DNA of 64,000 bases from the NCBI RefSeq assembly GCF_000471625.1, contig NZ_AUSW01000006.1, positions 116,890 to 180,889 on the forward strand, given 5' to 3'. The notes under the pieces were generated by a model. The model was not told the origin of the DNA and did not search any database. It was given only the letters and a program-made list of their open reading frames with translations. This document shows positions 1 through 7,619 of this stretch, one piece after another. Origin of the DNA: Psychrobacter aquaticus CMS 56 (GTDB taxonomy: Bacteria; Pseudomonadota; Gammaproteobacteria; Pseudomonadales; Moraxellaceae). Within the stretch, counting starts at the first letter, position 1. Each line of letters opens with the position of its first letter. The position numbers and the translations under genes were made by a program.

Positions 1-90
1 AATAAACTGATAGCCTAGCGTGGTGAGTAAGGTTAGGGCAGGAATTTTTGAGCTGAATTCTTCTTGGTAGCTGACAGTGATATTTCCCAT
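1..90 (-). CDS. hsdR: Type I restriction enzyme subunit R (HsdR), N-terminus only
   Basis: This is the start of the last visible gene of the defence operon. An ATG at 88-90 on the minus strand opens a frame that runs off the left edge after 30 codons (MGNITVSYQEEFSSKIPALT...). The tail resembles the start of HsdR proteins, where a short region ending in a leucine-rich 'TLGYQF' segment precedes the nuclease domain. It begins 3 bp after the SLATT gene stop, so it is translationally linked to it. HsdR is the ATP-dependent translocase and nuclease subunit and would complete the HsdM/HsdS system upstream. The call rests mainly on context, because no catalytic motif is in view. It could be another operon member, but an M-S-x-x-R order is the simplest reading. 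Confidence 0.65.
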   Translation of the reverse strand, partial: MGNITVSYQEEFSSKIPALTLLTTLGYQFI

Positions 91-93
91 CAA

Positions 94-714
94 TTAATTA
101 CCCCCTTTAAAGTTTAGAGCCTGGCATAGGACTGCAAACAACCCTGTACAACCGAATATGGAAAATACTAATAATCCGAACATAGATACCCAGAACGTCA
201 AAGGAACTTTATCTTTCCAGAAGTTAAATGTTTTATACTCTTCAATCCAGCCAATTTGTTGTTCTGCGAAAAACTTATAATGTGCAAGCCAAGTCGAAAA
301 TATTATGTGGTGGGATGCACAGCTCTTGTTAAATCTTTCCTCAATATTTTTTAGTTTTTCTAATACCGCTTTTACTTCATTAGGCTGTTGTTTAATCTCA
401 GCCATTAAGTGTTTTAACTCGTTAAACAAATCAGTGAGTTCATCACCCTTGGCTTTGAAGTCCTGATCATTATTACTTTTCAAACTAACATAAATACCAA
501 TTACCCCCAGAATGACCAAAGTACTAGAAGCAAATTTGGTTGATAATTCATCATAAACCAGTGCATATATACCACAAGATATTGAAATAAAGCTGATAAG
601 ACTTGGTAGCTTCTCATTTAGTTCAAAGCTAGAAAAGTGTAGTTTCGCTGCATAGCCAACGTTATAGGCTGTTTCAGCAATATGCTTCTTCAAATCATTG
701 TTATTCATTTTCAT
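94..714 (-). CDS. SLATT-domain membrane protein, probable CBASS effector
   Basis: The 206-residue protein has two closely spaced hydrophobic segments at about residues 37-54 and 61-79. A charged, helix-prone central region (about 85-165) follows, with a long C-terminal hydrophobic stretch at about 168-198. This matches the SLATT layout (SMODS and SLOG-associating 2TM effector). SLATT proteins are known partners of CD-NTases and are thought to form pores or otherwise damage the membrane when a nucleotide second messenger is made. The start lies 1 bp from the stop of the CD-NTase gene, and the stop lies 3 bp before hsdR, so the pair sits inside one operon. A second Met at codon 3 is an alternative start. 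The effector role is inferred from family and pairing; the exact SLATT subfamily is not assigned. Confidence 0.75.
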   Translation of the reverse strand: MKMNNNDLKKHIAETAYNVGYAAKLHFSSFELNEKLPSLISFISISCGIYALVYDELSTKFASSTLVILGVIGIYVSLKSNNDQDFKAKGDELTDLFNELKHLMAEIKQQPNEVKAVLEKLKNIEERFNKSCASHHIIFSTWLAHYKFFAEQQIGWIEEYKTFNFWKDKVPLTFWVSMFGLLVFSIFGCTGLFAVLCQALNFKGGN

Positions 715-715
715 C

Positions 716-1999
716 TCATTGAATTGGTACTTTTATTCGACCTTTAGCAACTACAACACCATTCTGTATAGCAAAGCACTCAACAATATGCTCTCCATTA
801 AAGTCTGTTGTTTCCTTTCTAACTTCAAAGCCATCATTACTATCGATAATATGTCCACGAACAAGGTTTCTTCGCTCTGCTTCCGAACCACGATTAAGCA
901 CTTTCCACTTTACAGTATAATTATCAGGTACATTAATATCGCATATAGAAAACCTTAAGTCTTTCTTAGGTAGAAGTTTCAGATTATTTGCAAGCATAGA
1001 CCTGAGACTATTTACTCTGTACCCATTCTGAGATATTACACAATCTACTTCTAAATTATATCTAATATCTACAGGGTAGAAATCTTCAATAAACTCTTCA
1101 GTATTATCAAATATCGTCTGTGCAGATTTATTTTCCTGTATAGAAGATGCAGGAAATGCTCGACCAAATATATTCTTCCATTTTTTATGAGCAGTTGGAG
1201 ACTCACCTGCTTCGATAGCCTCCAAACTTAATTTATACGCTTTTAGAGCTCTCTTTTGAAATTTACTTTTGACGTTAACTCTTTGATCACTACCTAGTGC
1301 CAAGTAATAATCTTTAATAGGTTCTTCAGATAAGTATTTGAAAAAATCTCGGCACATCAGGTCATAATAAGCTACAGAACGATTATCATAATTCGAGTTA
1401 GATCTCAAAAAATTATAAGCTAAGGTGTCAATTAATAATCCACCTATGCCAACACCGTGCTTATTCTTCCATGCTCTTACCATTTTACAAAGCTTTCTGA
1501 GGTTTCTGTTCTTCTGTTCAACAAATTCCTGCATTGCTTGAATCTCTTCACGCGGTTTAGTAGTTTTCCAACTACCATTACCATATGAATCAGGATATTT
1601 GTAACTACCATCACTTTGCTCAAATACTGGCTGAACCTCAACCATAAAACCGCTAAACAATACCTGAATAACTAATCTATCTTTCTTTACTTTAGTTGTA
1701 GGATACGTAGTCAAAATTGCATCTCTTGTATCATCCAATAACTTGGACTGCTTACCATCTTTATATTCTTCCCATTTCGAATTTGGCATGATGTAAAGCA
1801 TATCAAGATCGGATATACCATTAATACCTGTCCAACGACCATAAGAGCCTACACGTAATCTATTATCTTTTTTAGAGTCTAAACCTCTAAACTCTTGATT
1901 TAGAGTGGAGGTTATTCTTTCATATTTGGAAGTAATTGAGTGACTATTTTTAACTTTTAGGTTTTCTAGAAATCCTGTAAACATATCTGTCGTAGTCAT
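716..1999 (-). CDS. CBASS CD-NTase (SMODS nucleotidyltransferase) with C-terminal AGS-C-like sensor domain
   Basis: The 427-residue protein carries the nucleotidyltransferase signature GSYGRWTGINGISDLDML: GS at 51-52, metal-binding D64 and D66, and a third acidic residue, E121, in VEVQPVF. These are hallmarks of CD-NTases, which make cyclic or linear oligonucleotide signals on phage infection. Residues of about 160-290 form the helical lobe. The C-terminal ~130 residues (WKVLNRGSEA, RGHI, ETTDFNGEHIVECF) resemble the AGS-C sensor domain found on SMODS enzymes. The ATG overlaps the hsdS stop by 4 bp and the SLATT effector follows after 1 bp. No Cap2/Cap3 (E1/JAB) genes are seen, so this is a minimal two-gene arrangement. 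The signalling nucleotide cannot be read from sequence. Active-site residues appear intact. Confidence 0.85.
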   Translation of the reverse strand: MTTTDMFTGFLENLKVKNSHSITSKYERITSTLNQEFRGLDSKKDNRLRVGSYGRWTGINGISDLDMLYIMPNSKWEEYKDGKQSKLLDDTRDAILTTYPTTKVKKDRLVIQVLFSGFMVEVQPVFEQSDGSYKYPDSYGNGSWKTTKPREEIQAMQEFVEQKNRNLRKLCKMVRAWKNKHGVGIGGLLIDTLAYNFLRSNSNYDNRSVAYYDLMCRDFFKYLSEEPIKDYYLALGSDQRVNVKSKFQKRALKAYKLSLEAIEAGESPTAHKKWKNIFGRAFPASSIQENKSAQTIFDNTEEFIEDFYPVDIRYNLEVDCVISQNGYRVNSLRSMLANNLKLLPKKDLRFSICDINVPDNYTVKWKVLNRGSEAERRNLVRGHIIDSNDGFEVRKETTDFNGEHIVECFAIQNGVVVAKGRIKVPIQ

Positions 2000-3291
2000 T
2001 CTAATTCCTCTAATTTCACCCGCTTCTTGCCCGTCAACAAAACCTGCATCAATGCCTTTTTTTCTTGCTGCAAATCAGCCAATTGCTGCTCAAGCAAATC
2101 AATTTCTTTATCCGCATTAATTAATACCGCCGCAATTCTTTCCTGTTCCTCATAACTAGGTAAAGCTATATAACACTTTTCTACATGTGAAGGGCCAAAG
2201 TTTAATTGTGCTGAGCCAGTAATCTGTCTTCTAATTTGATTTTTGAACAATGGAGACATCATGAAATACCTAAGAAACTCTAAGCTAGCTTTCACACCTT
2301 TCTTTACTTTAAAGCGCATAGTACTGGTATTCATACATAACGGTAGATGTTCATCTTCTAAAAATGCTATTTTTTCATCAAATCTATCTACTGAAATGCC
2401 AGAGCAAGCAATAATTAGATCCCCTGAATCAGCTAAAAAATGTTTATATCCACCATACGCTTCGTCTTCAGATATATGTGTTTTGGTGGTAGTAAGATCA
2501 ACTCTAGATTTCTGAATATTTGTGCCATTAAGAAGTTTGACACCTGTTTCTGTAAATTGGTATTTTCTCACGCCTGGTCCTTCTTGGAACCAATAAAACT
2601 TAGGTATCAAAGACAAATTCCAATCGTCAGGTAACTCTCCTAATTTACTTTTCGCAAATCCATCTCGCACACTAAAACCACTGTTCGTACTAAGCAAACA
2701 CCTTTTACCCGTCAGCAACTGCTGCATCAACGCTTTTTTCTGCTGGGTGCTATTTTTAATTAAACGCTCAGTCGTACTAATCGCTTTATCCCATGTGGAT
2801 AGGATTTTAGCGATTTTTTGTTGTTCAGGGAGAGGTGGAAAAGGTATTTTAAACGACTTTATTTGTTCAAAGTTTAGTCCCTGTCTATTGCCACCTGCTT
2901 GGCACTGTTCAATTTGCTTCTGACCTTGAAAAGATAGCAAGAAACTCTTTAAATATCCTGGATGTAAATCATCAGAACGAATAATACAAACATGCTGATT
3001 TACATTCGCTTCATCAATATCTGAGACTGCTACCCGTCCAATAGATGCACCTGTAATATTTAACAATACATCGTTTTTATAAACGAAACTTCCTTTCATT
3101 TTGTTATGTTGTTTATCGTCAATATAAGCAACGTCAGATAAATCTAATTTGCCCCAAAGAACGTTTTGACTTCTAATTAGAGGGATTCCTGAAGACTGAT
3201 AGCTATCGCTACCGCCTTTAGGAGTAACGCCACTTCCTACTTTATTTGTTAAGCTGCCGAGACTTTCCACACTCCAACTATTAGGCATCAT
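1996..3291 (-). CDS. hsdS: Type I restriction-modification specificity subunit S
   Basis: The 431-residue protein has the two-repeat layout of HsdS. A first target-recognition domain (about 1-150) ends in PFPPLPEQQKIAKILSTWDKAI. A conserved helical spacer contains QQKKALMQQLLTGK. A second TRD (about 215-370) ends in LPSYEEQERIAAVL, followed by a matching C-terminal helix with EKKALMQVLLTGKK. The two TRDs set the bipartite DNA target that HsdM methylates and HsdR restricts. It overlaps the hsdM 3' end by 11 bp and the CD-NTase start by 4 bp, so M, S and the CBASS pair are probably cotranslated. The recognition sequence cannot be deduced from the protein. Confidence 0.93.
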   Translation of the reverse strand: MMPNSWSVESLGSLTNKVGSGVTPKGGSDSYQSSGIPLIRSQNVLWGKLDLSDVAYIDDKQHNKMKGSFVYKNDVLLNITGASIGRVAVSDIDEANVNQHVCIIRSDDLHPGYLKSFLLSFQGQKQIEQCQAGGNRQGLNFEQIKSFKIPFPPLPEQQKIAKILSTWDKAISTTERLIKNSTQQKKALMQQLLTGKRCLLSTNSGFSVRDGFAKSKLGELPDDWNLSLIPKFYWFQEGPGVRKYQFTETGVKLLNGTNIQKSRVDLTTTKTHISEDEAYGGYKHFLADSGDLIIACSGISVDRFDEKIAFLEDEHLPLCMNTSTMRFKVKKGVKASLEFLRYFMMSPLFKNQIRRQITGSAQLNFGPSHVEKCYIALPSYEEQERIAAVLINADKEIDLLEQQLADLQQEKKALMQVLLTGKKRVKLEELE

Positions 3292-4795
3292 AACCCAACT
3301 CCTTTAAAAACCCTGCCATCTCAATCTCTAAATTCTCCAGTTCAGCTTTTAACTCCAGACGCTCAGTACGTACCGCGACCAGATCAATCTCCGCCTCTTC
3401 CTCAAAAGTATCAACATAGCGTGGAATATTAAGGTTAAAGTCGTTTTCTTTTATTTCATCAAAGGTGGCTAGATAAGCGTATTTATCGACACTTTCCCGC
3501 GCTTTATAAGTTTCAATGATTTTATTAATATTGTCAGGGGTGAGCTGGTTTTGATTTTTACCTGATTTAAACTCATTGCTCGCATCGATAAACAGGACTT
3601 TGTCATCACCTCTATTTTTCTTAAACAGCAAAATAGCCGCTGGAATACCGGTTCCAAAGAATAAGCTAGCAGGCAAACCTATTACAGTATCGAGAAGGTT
3701 TTCTTCGATGAGCTGCTGACGGATTTTACCTTCACTGGATGCACGGAACAGCACGCCATGCGGTACGACCACACCCATACGACCAGTGCTCGGCTTAAGC
3801 GTTTCAATCATATGGCTGATAAAGGCATAGTCGCCTTTAGTCTTCGGCGGTACACCGCGATGGAAGCGACCATAGGGGTCGCTACTGGCATCCTCATGAC
3901 CCCATTTATCCAGTGAAAACGGCGGGTTGGCAGTCACCACATCGAACTGTAATAAGTGACCGTCTTTATCTAATAGCAACGGATTACGGATGGTATCGCC
4001 CCACTCGATACGGTGATTGTCCTCACCATGCAAAAACATATTCATCTTTGCCAATGCCCACGTCGAGCCAATGGCTTCTTGACCGAATAGCGCATATTTT
4101 TTAGAGCCAGAGTTTTTGCGTACCATCGCCCCGCATTTAATCAATAGCGACCCTGATCCGCAAGCAGGGTCACAGATTTGATCGCCCTCAACAGGTTCTA
4201 AAATAGTGGCTAATAAATCAGACACTTCTGGTGGCGTATAGAACTCACCAGCAGTAGCACCACTACCCGCAGCGAAGTGCTTGATTAAGAATTCATAAGC
4301 ATTACCAATCACATCTAAGCTGCCGACACGCTCAGCACTTAGGTTCAGGATGTCTTTGCCGAAGTCTTCTAATAAGTGGCGCAGCAATTCGTTCTTTTGC
4401 TTTTCTTGCCCGAGCTTATCAGTGTTAAAGCTAATATCTTGGAAGACGTTTTTAAGCTTAGTGCCGTTGGCTTCTTCAATGGCATGTAGCGCCTCATCGA
4501 TACGTTGACCGTTGCCCGGCTGATGACGCTGCTCGTATAAATCCCAGAAGCTTGCGCCTTCAGGGAGTACAAAGCGCTGCTTTGACATCATGGCATGGAT
4601 CAATTCAGGATTGTCGCCATACTGCTCAACCAGCTTGTTGTACTCGTCTTTATAGACATCAGAAATATACTTTAAAAACAGCATGGTCAAAATAAAGTCT
4701 TTATAGGTATCGGCGCTGATGACCCCACGGAAGGTATCACAGGCGTTCCAAACCGCTTTATTAATGTCGTCTTGATTGATTTGGCTGGTTGACAT
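3281..4795 (-). CDS. hsdM: Type I restriction-modification methyltransferase subunit M
   Basis: The 504-residue protein is an N6-adenine DNA methyltransferase. Helical N-terminal HsdM domain: about 10-140. GEFYTP lies at about 183-188, SAM-binding motif I DPACGSGSL at about 209-217, and catalytic NPPF at about 290-293. With HsdS it methylates the host's target sites, and with HsdR it forms the restriction complex. It is a full-length family member. Its start is 38 bp downstream of the stop of the single-TRD S-like gene, and a GGAA-containing ribosome-binding site precedes the ATG. It heads the tight M-S-CDNtase-SLATT-R block, so it may share a promoter upstream of the S-like gene or have its own in the short gap. 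Confidence 0.95.
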   Translation of the reverse strand: MSTSQINQDDINKAVWNACDTFRGVISADTYKDFILTMLFLKYISDVYKDEYNKLVEQYGDNPELIHAMMSKQRFVLPEGASFWDLYEQRHQPGNGQRIDEALHAIEEANGTKLKNVFQDISFNTDKLGQEKQKNELLRHLLEDFGKDILNLSAERVGSLDVIGNAYEFLIKHFAAGSGATAGEFYTPPEVSDLLATILEPVEGDQICDPACGSGSLLIKCGAMVRKNSGSKKYALFGQEAIGSTWALAKMNMFLHGEDNHRIEWGDTIRNPLLLDKDGHLLQFDVVTANPPFSLDKWGHEDASSDPYGRFHRGVPPKTKGDYAFISHMIETLKPSTGRMGVVVPHGVLFRASSEGKIRQQLIEENLLDTVIGLPASLFFGTGIPAAILLFKKNRGDDKVLFIDASNEFKSGKNQNQLTPDNINKIIETYKARESVDKYAYLATFDEIKENDFNLNIPRYVDTFEEEAEIDLVAVRTERLELKAELENLEIEMAGFLKELGYDA

Positions 4796-4833
4796 TATGG
4801 TTCCTTAATAAGAGTTATAGATAGTTAAATAAT

Positions 4834-5415
4834 TCATTTGTTAAGTAAATCTAGAGCAATAGCTTTAAGTTCTTGCTGCCTATTTTCAATTAGCTGTTGT
4901 AATATTTTTTGCTCACTCAAGCTAGCTCGGTGTAGGGCGACTATTTCACGCTGCTTATTTATAGGTATTAATTTTATAGGTACGCTTTCTAATACTTTAC
5001 GACGTATACCTAAATTAATACCTCCTTCAGCAGTTTTTATAAAATAACGTTGGGCATAAAGCTGATTAAGTTGCCAGCAAATAAACTCTGCTGAAACTTT
5101 ATCCATTGCCAATTTTTTTACTTTAACTATAAAAAAATGTGGACTACATACTGTTTTTTTTGGCAGGTCTTCTACTAAAGCAGCAAAGTTTTTACTACCT
5201 CTTGCGGAAAATAAGATATCTCCAGATTCAAGCCAGATAGGATTTTTTTTACCGGGAAGTGTTGTCTTAATTATGTGACTCTGGTTAATTTGCCCAGTAG
5301 GTTGTGCATCGCGTAGTTGAACAACATATACGTCACTATTATCATCTGGTTCAATACTAGTTCTAAATGGATAGCCTGGACTAATATTCGCAATATCACT
5401 TAGCTTTTTTATCAT
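4834..5415 (-). CDS. Single-TRD HsdS-like protein (half specificity subunit)
   Basis: The 193-residue protein holds one target-recognition domain. It starts KKLSDIANISPGYPFR, has an internal LESGDILFSARG segment, then PINKQREIVALHRA, and ends in a coiled helix (QQLIENRQQELKAIALDLL). These features match one half of an HsdS subunit. A normal two-TRD HsdS lies on the other side of hsdM, so this is a second, half-size specificity gene in the same locus. It may dimerise to form an alternative specificity unit, be a leftover from recombination, or act in another defence system. The reading frame is intact with an ATG, and it lies 38 bp upstream of hsdM. No recombinase or inverted repeat that would swap TRDs is seen. 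Confidence 0.8.
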   Translation of the reverse strand: MIKKLSDIANISPGYPFRTSIEPDDNSDVYVVQLRDAQPTGQINQSHIIKTTLPGKKNPIWLESGDILFSARGSKNFAALVEDLPKKTVCSPHFFIVKVKKLAMDKVSAEFICWQLNQLYAQRYFIKTAEGGINLGIRRKVLESVPIKLIPINKQREIVALHRASLSEQKILQQLIENRQQELKAIALDLLNK

Positions 5416-5524
5416 TTTATAACCTATTACATCGGTTTGAATTTATTTTATAGCCTACTTAGGTGATATCTTTGTCGAATAAGAATACATTTATAAAACC
5501 TAAGCGAGCTATCAAATATATAGA

Positions 5525-6004
5525 TTAATAATCTTTTTCATCAGGATAAATGGGTGTCTCTGTCTTCTCAATGAAGTTAATACGCTCAATTATTACTTTG
5601 TCTAAAAGTTTTAGATTTTCAACAGTGTGATAAATATCACTGTCATTTTGATATGCTCGATGTGCTTTCACTTCAGCTTGTTCTAGAGTGTCGGCTCTTA
5701 CTTTGACCCTATGTGATAAAGACATATCAAACTGAATTCCGATTTCATCACTCAAAATTTCTGACCAGATGTGTTTGATAACAACCTCTTTATCTGATAC
5801 ACGAGGGTAGATATATTTATAATCTTCGTTTTTAGTTAAAAAGTTACTCAATAAATTATTAGGTAGTTCACTTCCTTCAACAGTCTTAGTAAGATCAATT
5901 AACTCAGGTGAGATAATCATTTCATCTCTAAATGTTAAATCAACACTCATTTCGTATAGCCAGCTTTTACGTGGCTTCTGTTCTTTTTTAGCAGAATTGA
6001 ACAT
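5525..6004 (-). CDS. Uncharacterised protein at the head of the defence island
   Basis: The 159-residue protein is not recognised. It is predicted soluble and acidic, with no signal peptide or membrane segment. The N-terminus (KKEQKPRKSWLYEM) is basic, the middle contains a beta-rich stretch (DMSLSHRVKVRADTLEQAEVKA), and the C-terminus is helical. The gene starts with ATG at 6004, preceded by a purine-rich AAAGGAAA region that can serve as a ribosome-binding site. It lies 109 bp upstream of the single-TRD S-like gene on the same strand, so it may be the first gene of the defence transcript or an independent gene. Its base composition is AT-rich like the rest of the island. No function is proposed. 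Confidence 0.6.
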   Translation of the reverse strand: MFNSAKKEQKPRKSWLYEMSVDLTFRDEMIISPELIDLTKTVEGSELPNNLLSNFLTKNEDYKYIYPRVSDKEVVIKHIWSEILSDEIGIQFDMSLSHRVKVRADTLEQAEVKAHRAYQNDSDIYHTVENLKLLDKVIIERINFIEKTETPIYPDEKDY

Positions 6005-6708
6005 ATTTAGTATTTCCTTTTTTTGAGAGATTATTCTTTATGAGTTATATTCTGTGAAGAATATATTAAGCTCAATAGAATTATTTGCAACAACATTACA
6101 CTGCATAGCTATGTTTTGAGTCGCTACTCTATCACTTATACCGCAATGTGGCAACACTGCATTAAATATAATTTTATTTGCTCTTTAAAAGGATTTTCTT
6201 TAGACAGATTTAGTTATTAAAACGCCATGATATAATAAGAATATATGATTATCGAAATACATAGCGATTACTATTTGTTGGTATAAATGTTGGTATAAAT
6301 ATATTTATTTATATAAATAAATATATCTATCAAATACTTAATATATCTGTTCGGCTTCCTCCTTCACCGCCAATCTTATCTATATTAGTAAAAGCCTTAG
6401 TTTTCCTATCTTTTTCCACCCTCTCCTAAATATCCCTTAAAAACTTTTAAGATAAATCTTATGGTTTTCTCATGCTTGCTTTTCTGATATCACCTTCTAC
6501 GATTTTCTTATCACTAAATTTACATTAATAGACGATTTCTTCAACCTTAAACCGCTTTAACTCTCTATTCCATCTTTCTCATTGAATTTGGCTTTCATAA
6601 TAACAACAGTGAGACGTTATCTCAAAATAGGGTGCGTTATAATGGGATCAACTCGTCTCTTATCAGACACGCTGTAGCGTCCAAACTAATATCATCATAG
6701 AAGATCCA
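6005..6708. other. AT-rich intergenic boundary of the defence island
   Basis: About 700 bp with no convincing gene on either strand. It holds a 2 x 12-bp direct repeat joined to a 24-bp palindrome (6277-6324). Near the right end there is a TATAAT at 6638-6643, a possible -10 element for the YdcF-like gene, without a clear -35 box. Composition shifts from very AT-rich on the left to ordinary chromosomal on the right. This suggests the edge of an acquired region, although no integrase, tRNA or flanking direct repeat was found. Confidence 0.5.
6277..6324. repeat. Tandem 12-bp repeat abutting a 24-bp perfect AT palindrome
   Basis: GTTGGTATAAAT occurs twice head to tail (6277-6288 and 6289-6300). 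It is followed at once by a perfect 24-bp palindrome of only A and T (6301-6324, centre TATA). Such a combination can be a protein-binding or recombination site, but low-complexity AT sequence can also form palindromes by chance. Confidence 0.7.
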
Positions 6709-7536
6709 TTGAATATATTGCCTTTAAACAATCGTATATCCCTGCCAAAAAACTTCATAATGCCAGTGCGAGTTATATTAACCATTATCGGTAGCCTTAT
6801 GATCGTCGACTGTACGATTTTAATGGTGTCCAGAAAAATCAACTTTGGCTCTGTTGTACCCTTTTTATTGGGCATGGTGTTTGTTGCTCATGGTATTTTT
6901 TGGCGCAGCATCATAAGATTCATCTGCCAAAACTGTTGGTTAAGCCGTTTTTGGTATGGGCTATGGATGGTGTTTTTTATCTGGCTGATCAGTTTTGGCA
7001 TTTTTGTTTATGCATTACAGCAGCAGATTAAACAAAGTGCTAGAGCTATACCCGAAGTCGCTGCTATCATTGTACTAGGGTCAGGTACAGTGGCAGGCAA
7101 ACCCACACCCACACTTGCCAAACGCTTGGATACTGCCGCGCCCCTTATCGATTCACAAAAAAGCGCGCTAGTCATCACTAGCGGGGGCATAGGTTTTGGT
7201 CAGAAACATAGCGAAGCCTATATTATGGCAACCTACTTGTACGATACGTATGACATTCCTCTTAAGCATATTTTGCAAGAAGGTCAAAGCACGAGTACAG
7301 CAGAAAACCTTATTTATAGCCAAGAGATATTAGCGGCAAAAGGCATTTCTATCGCAGCGCCCATCGCTATCGTGACCAGTGATTTTCATATTATTCGCGC
7401 AGCAAACATCGCTCGGCATCAAGGCTACGTGCAACCTATTATGCTCGCCAGCCCTACTCCGTTATCAATTCGCTATAACGCGTGGTTTCGAGAGTACTTT
7501 GCCTTTGTCAGCGGTTGGCTTTTTAGAGAATACTAG
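6709..7536 (+). CDS. YdcF-like (DUF218) membrane-anchored protein
   Basis: The protein of up to 275 residues has three or four hydrophobic segments in its N-terminal third (about 19-40, 46-62, 78-103). A DUF218 domain follows: AAIIVLGSGTV, then a conserved glycine-rich SGGIG segment, an E in HSEAYIMATYL, and VTSDFHIIRAANIARHQG. Members of this family (YdcF, SanA, ElyC types) act at the cell envelope, and some affect peptidoglycan precursor or envelope carbon metabolism; the reaction is unknown. The longest frame begins with TTG at 6709; an ATG at 6760 (codon 18) is an alternative and would still keep the membrane segments. A cardiolipin synthase gene follows 83 bp downstream on the same strand, which suggests an envelope-related pair. 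Confidence 0.85.
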   Translation: MNILPLNNRISLPKNFIMPVRVILTIIGSLMIVDCTILMVSRKINFGSVVPFLLGMVFVAHGIFWRSIIRFICQNCWLSRFWYGLWMVFFIWLISFGIFVYALQQQIKQSARAIPEVAAIIVLGSGTVAGKPTPTLAKRLDTAAPLIDSQKSALVITSGGIGFGQKHSEAYIMATYLYDTYDIPLKHILQEGQSTSTAENLIYSQEILAAKGISIAAPIAIVTSDFHIIRAANIARHQGYVQPIMLASPTPLSIRYNAWFREYFAFVSGWLFREY

Positions 7537-7619
7537 ACGTTTTTCATAGTACTTCTCTTTCTGATTAGTTAAAGCGATTAATACTTTGTAGATATAAAAT
7601 AATAATAAGGGACGCTGTT

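Noticed and set aside
1996..5415. Phase-variable shuffling of TRDs between the two S genes.
   Set aside because: No inverted repeats or recombinase gene were found between the two S genes.
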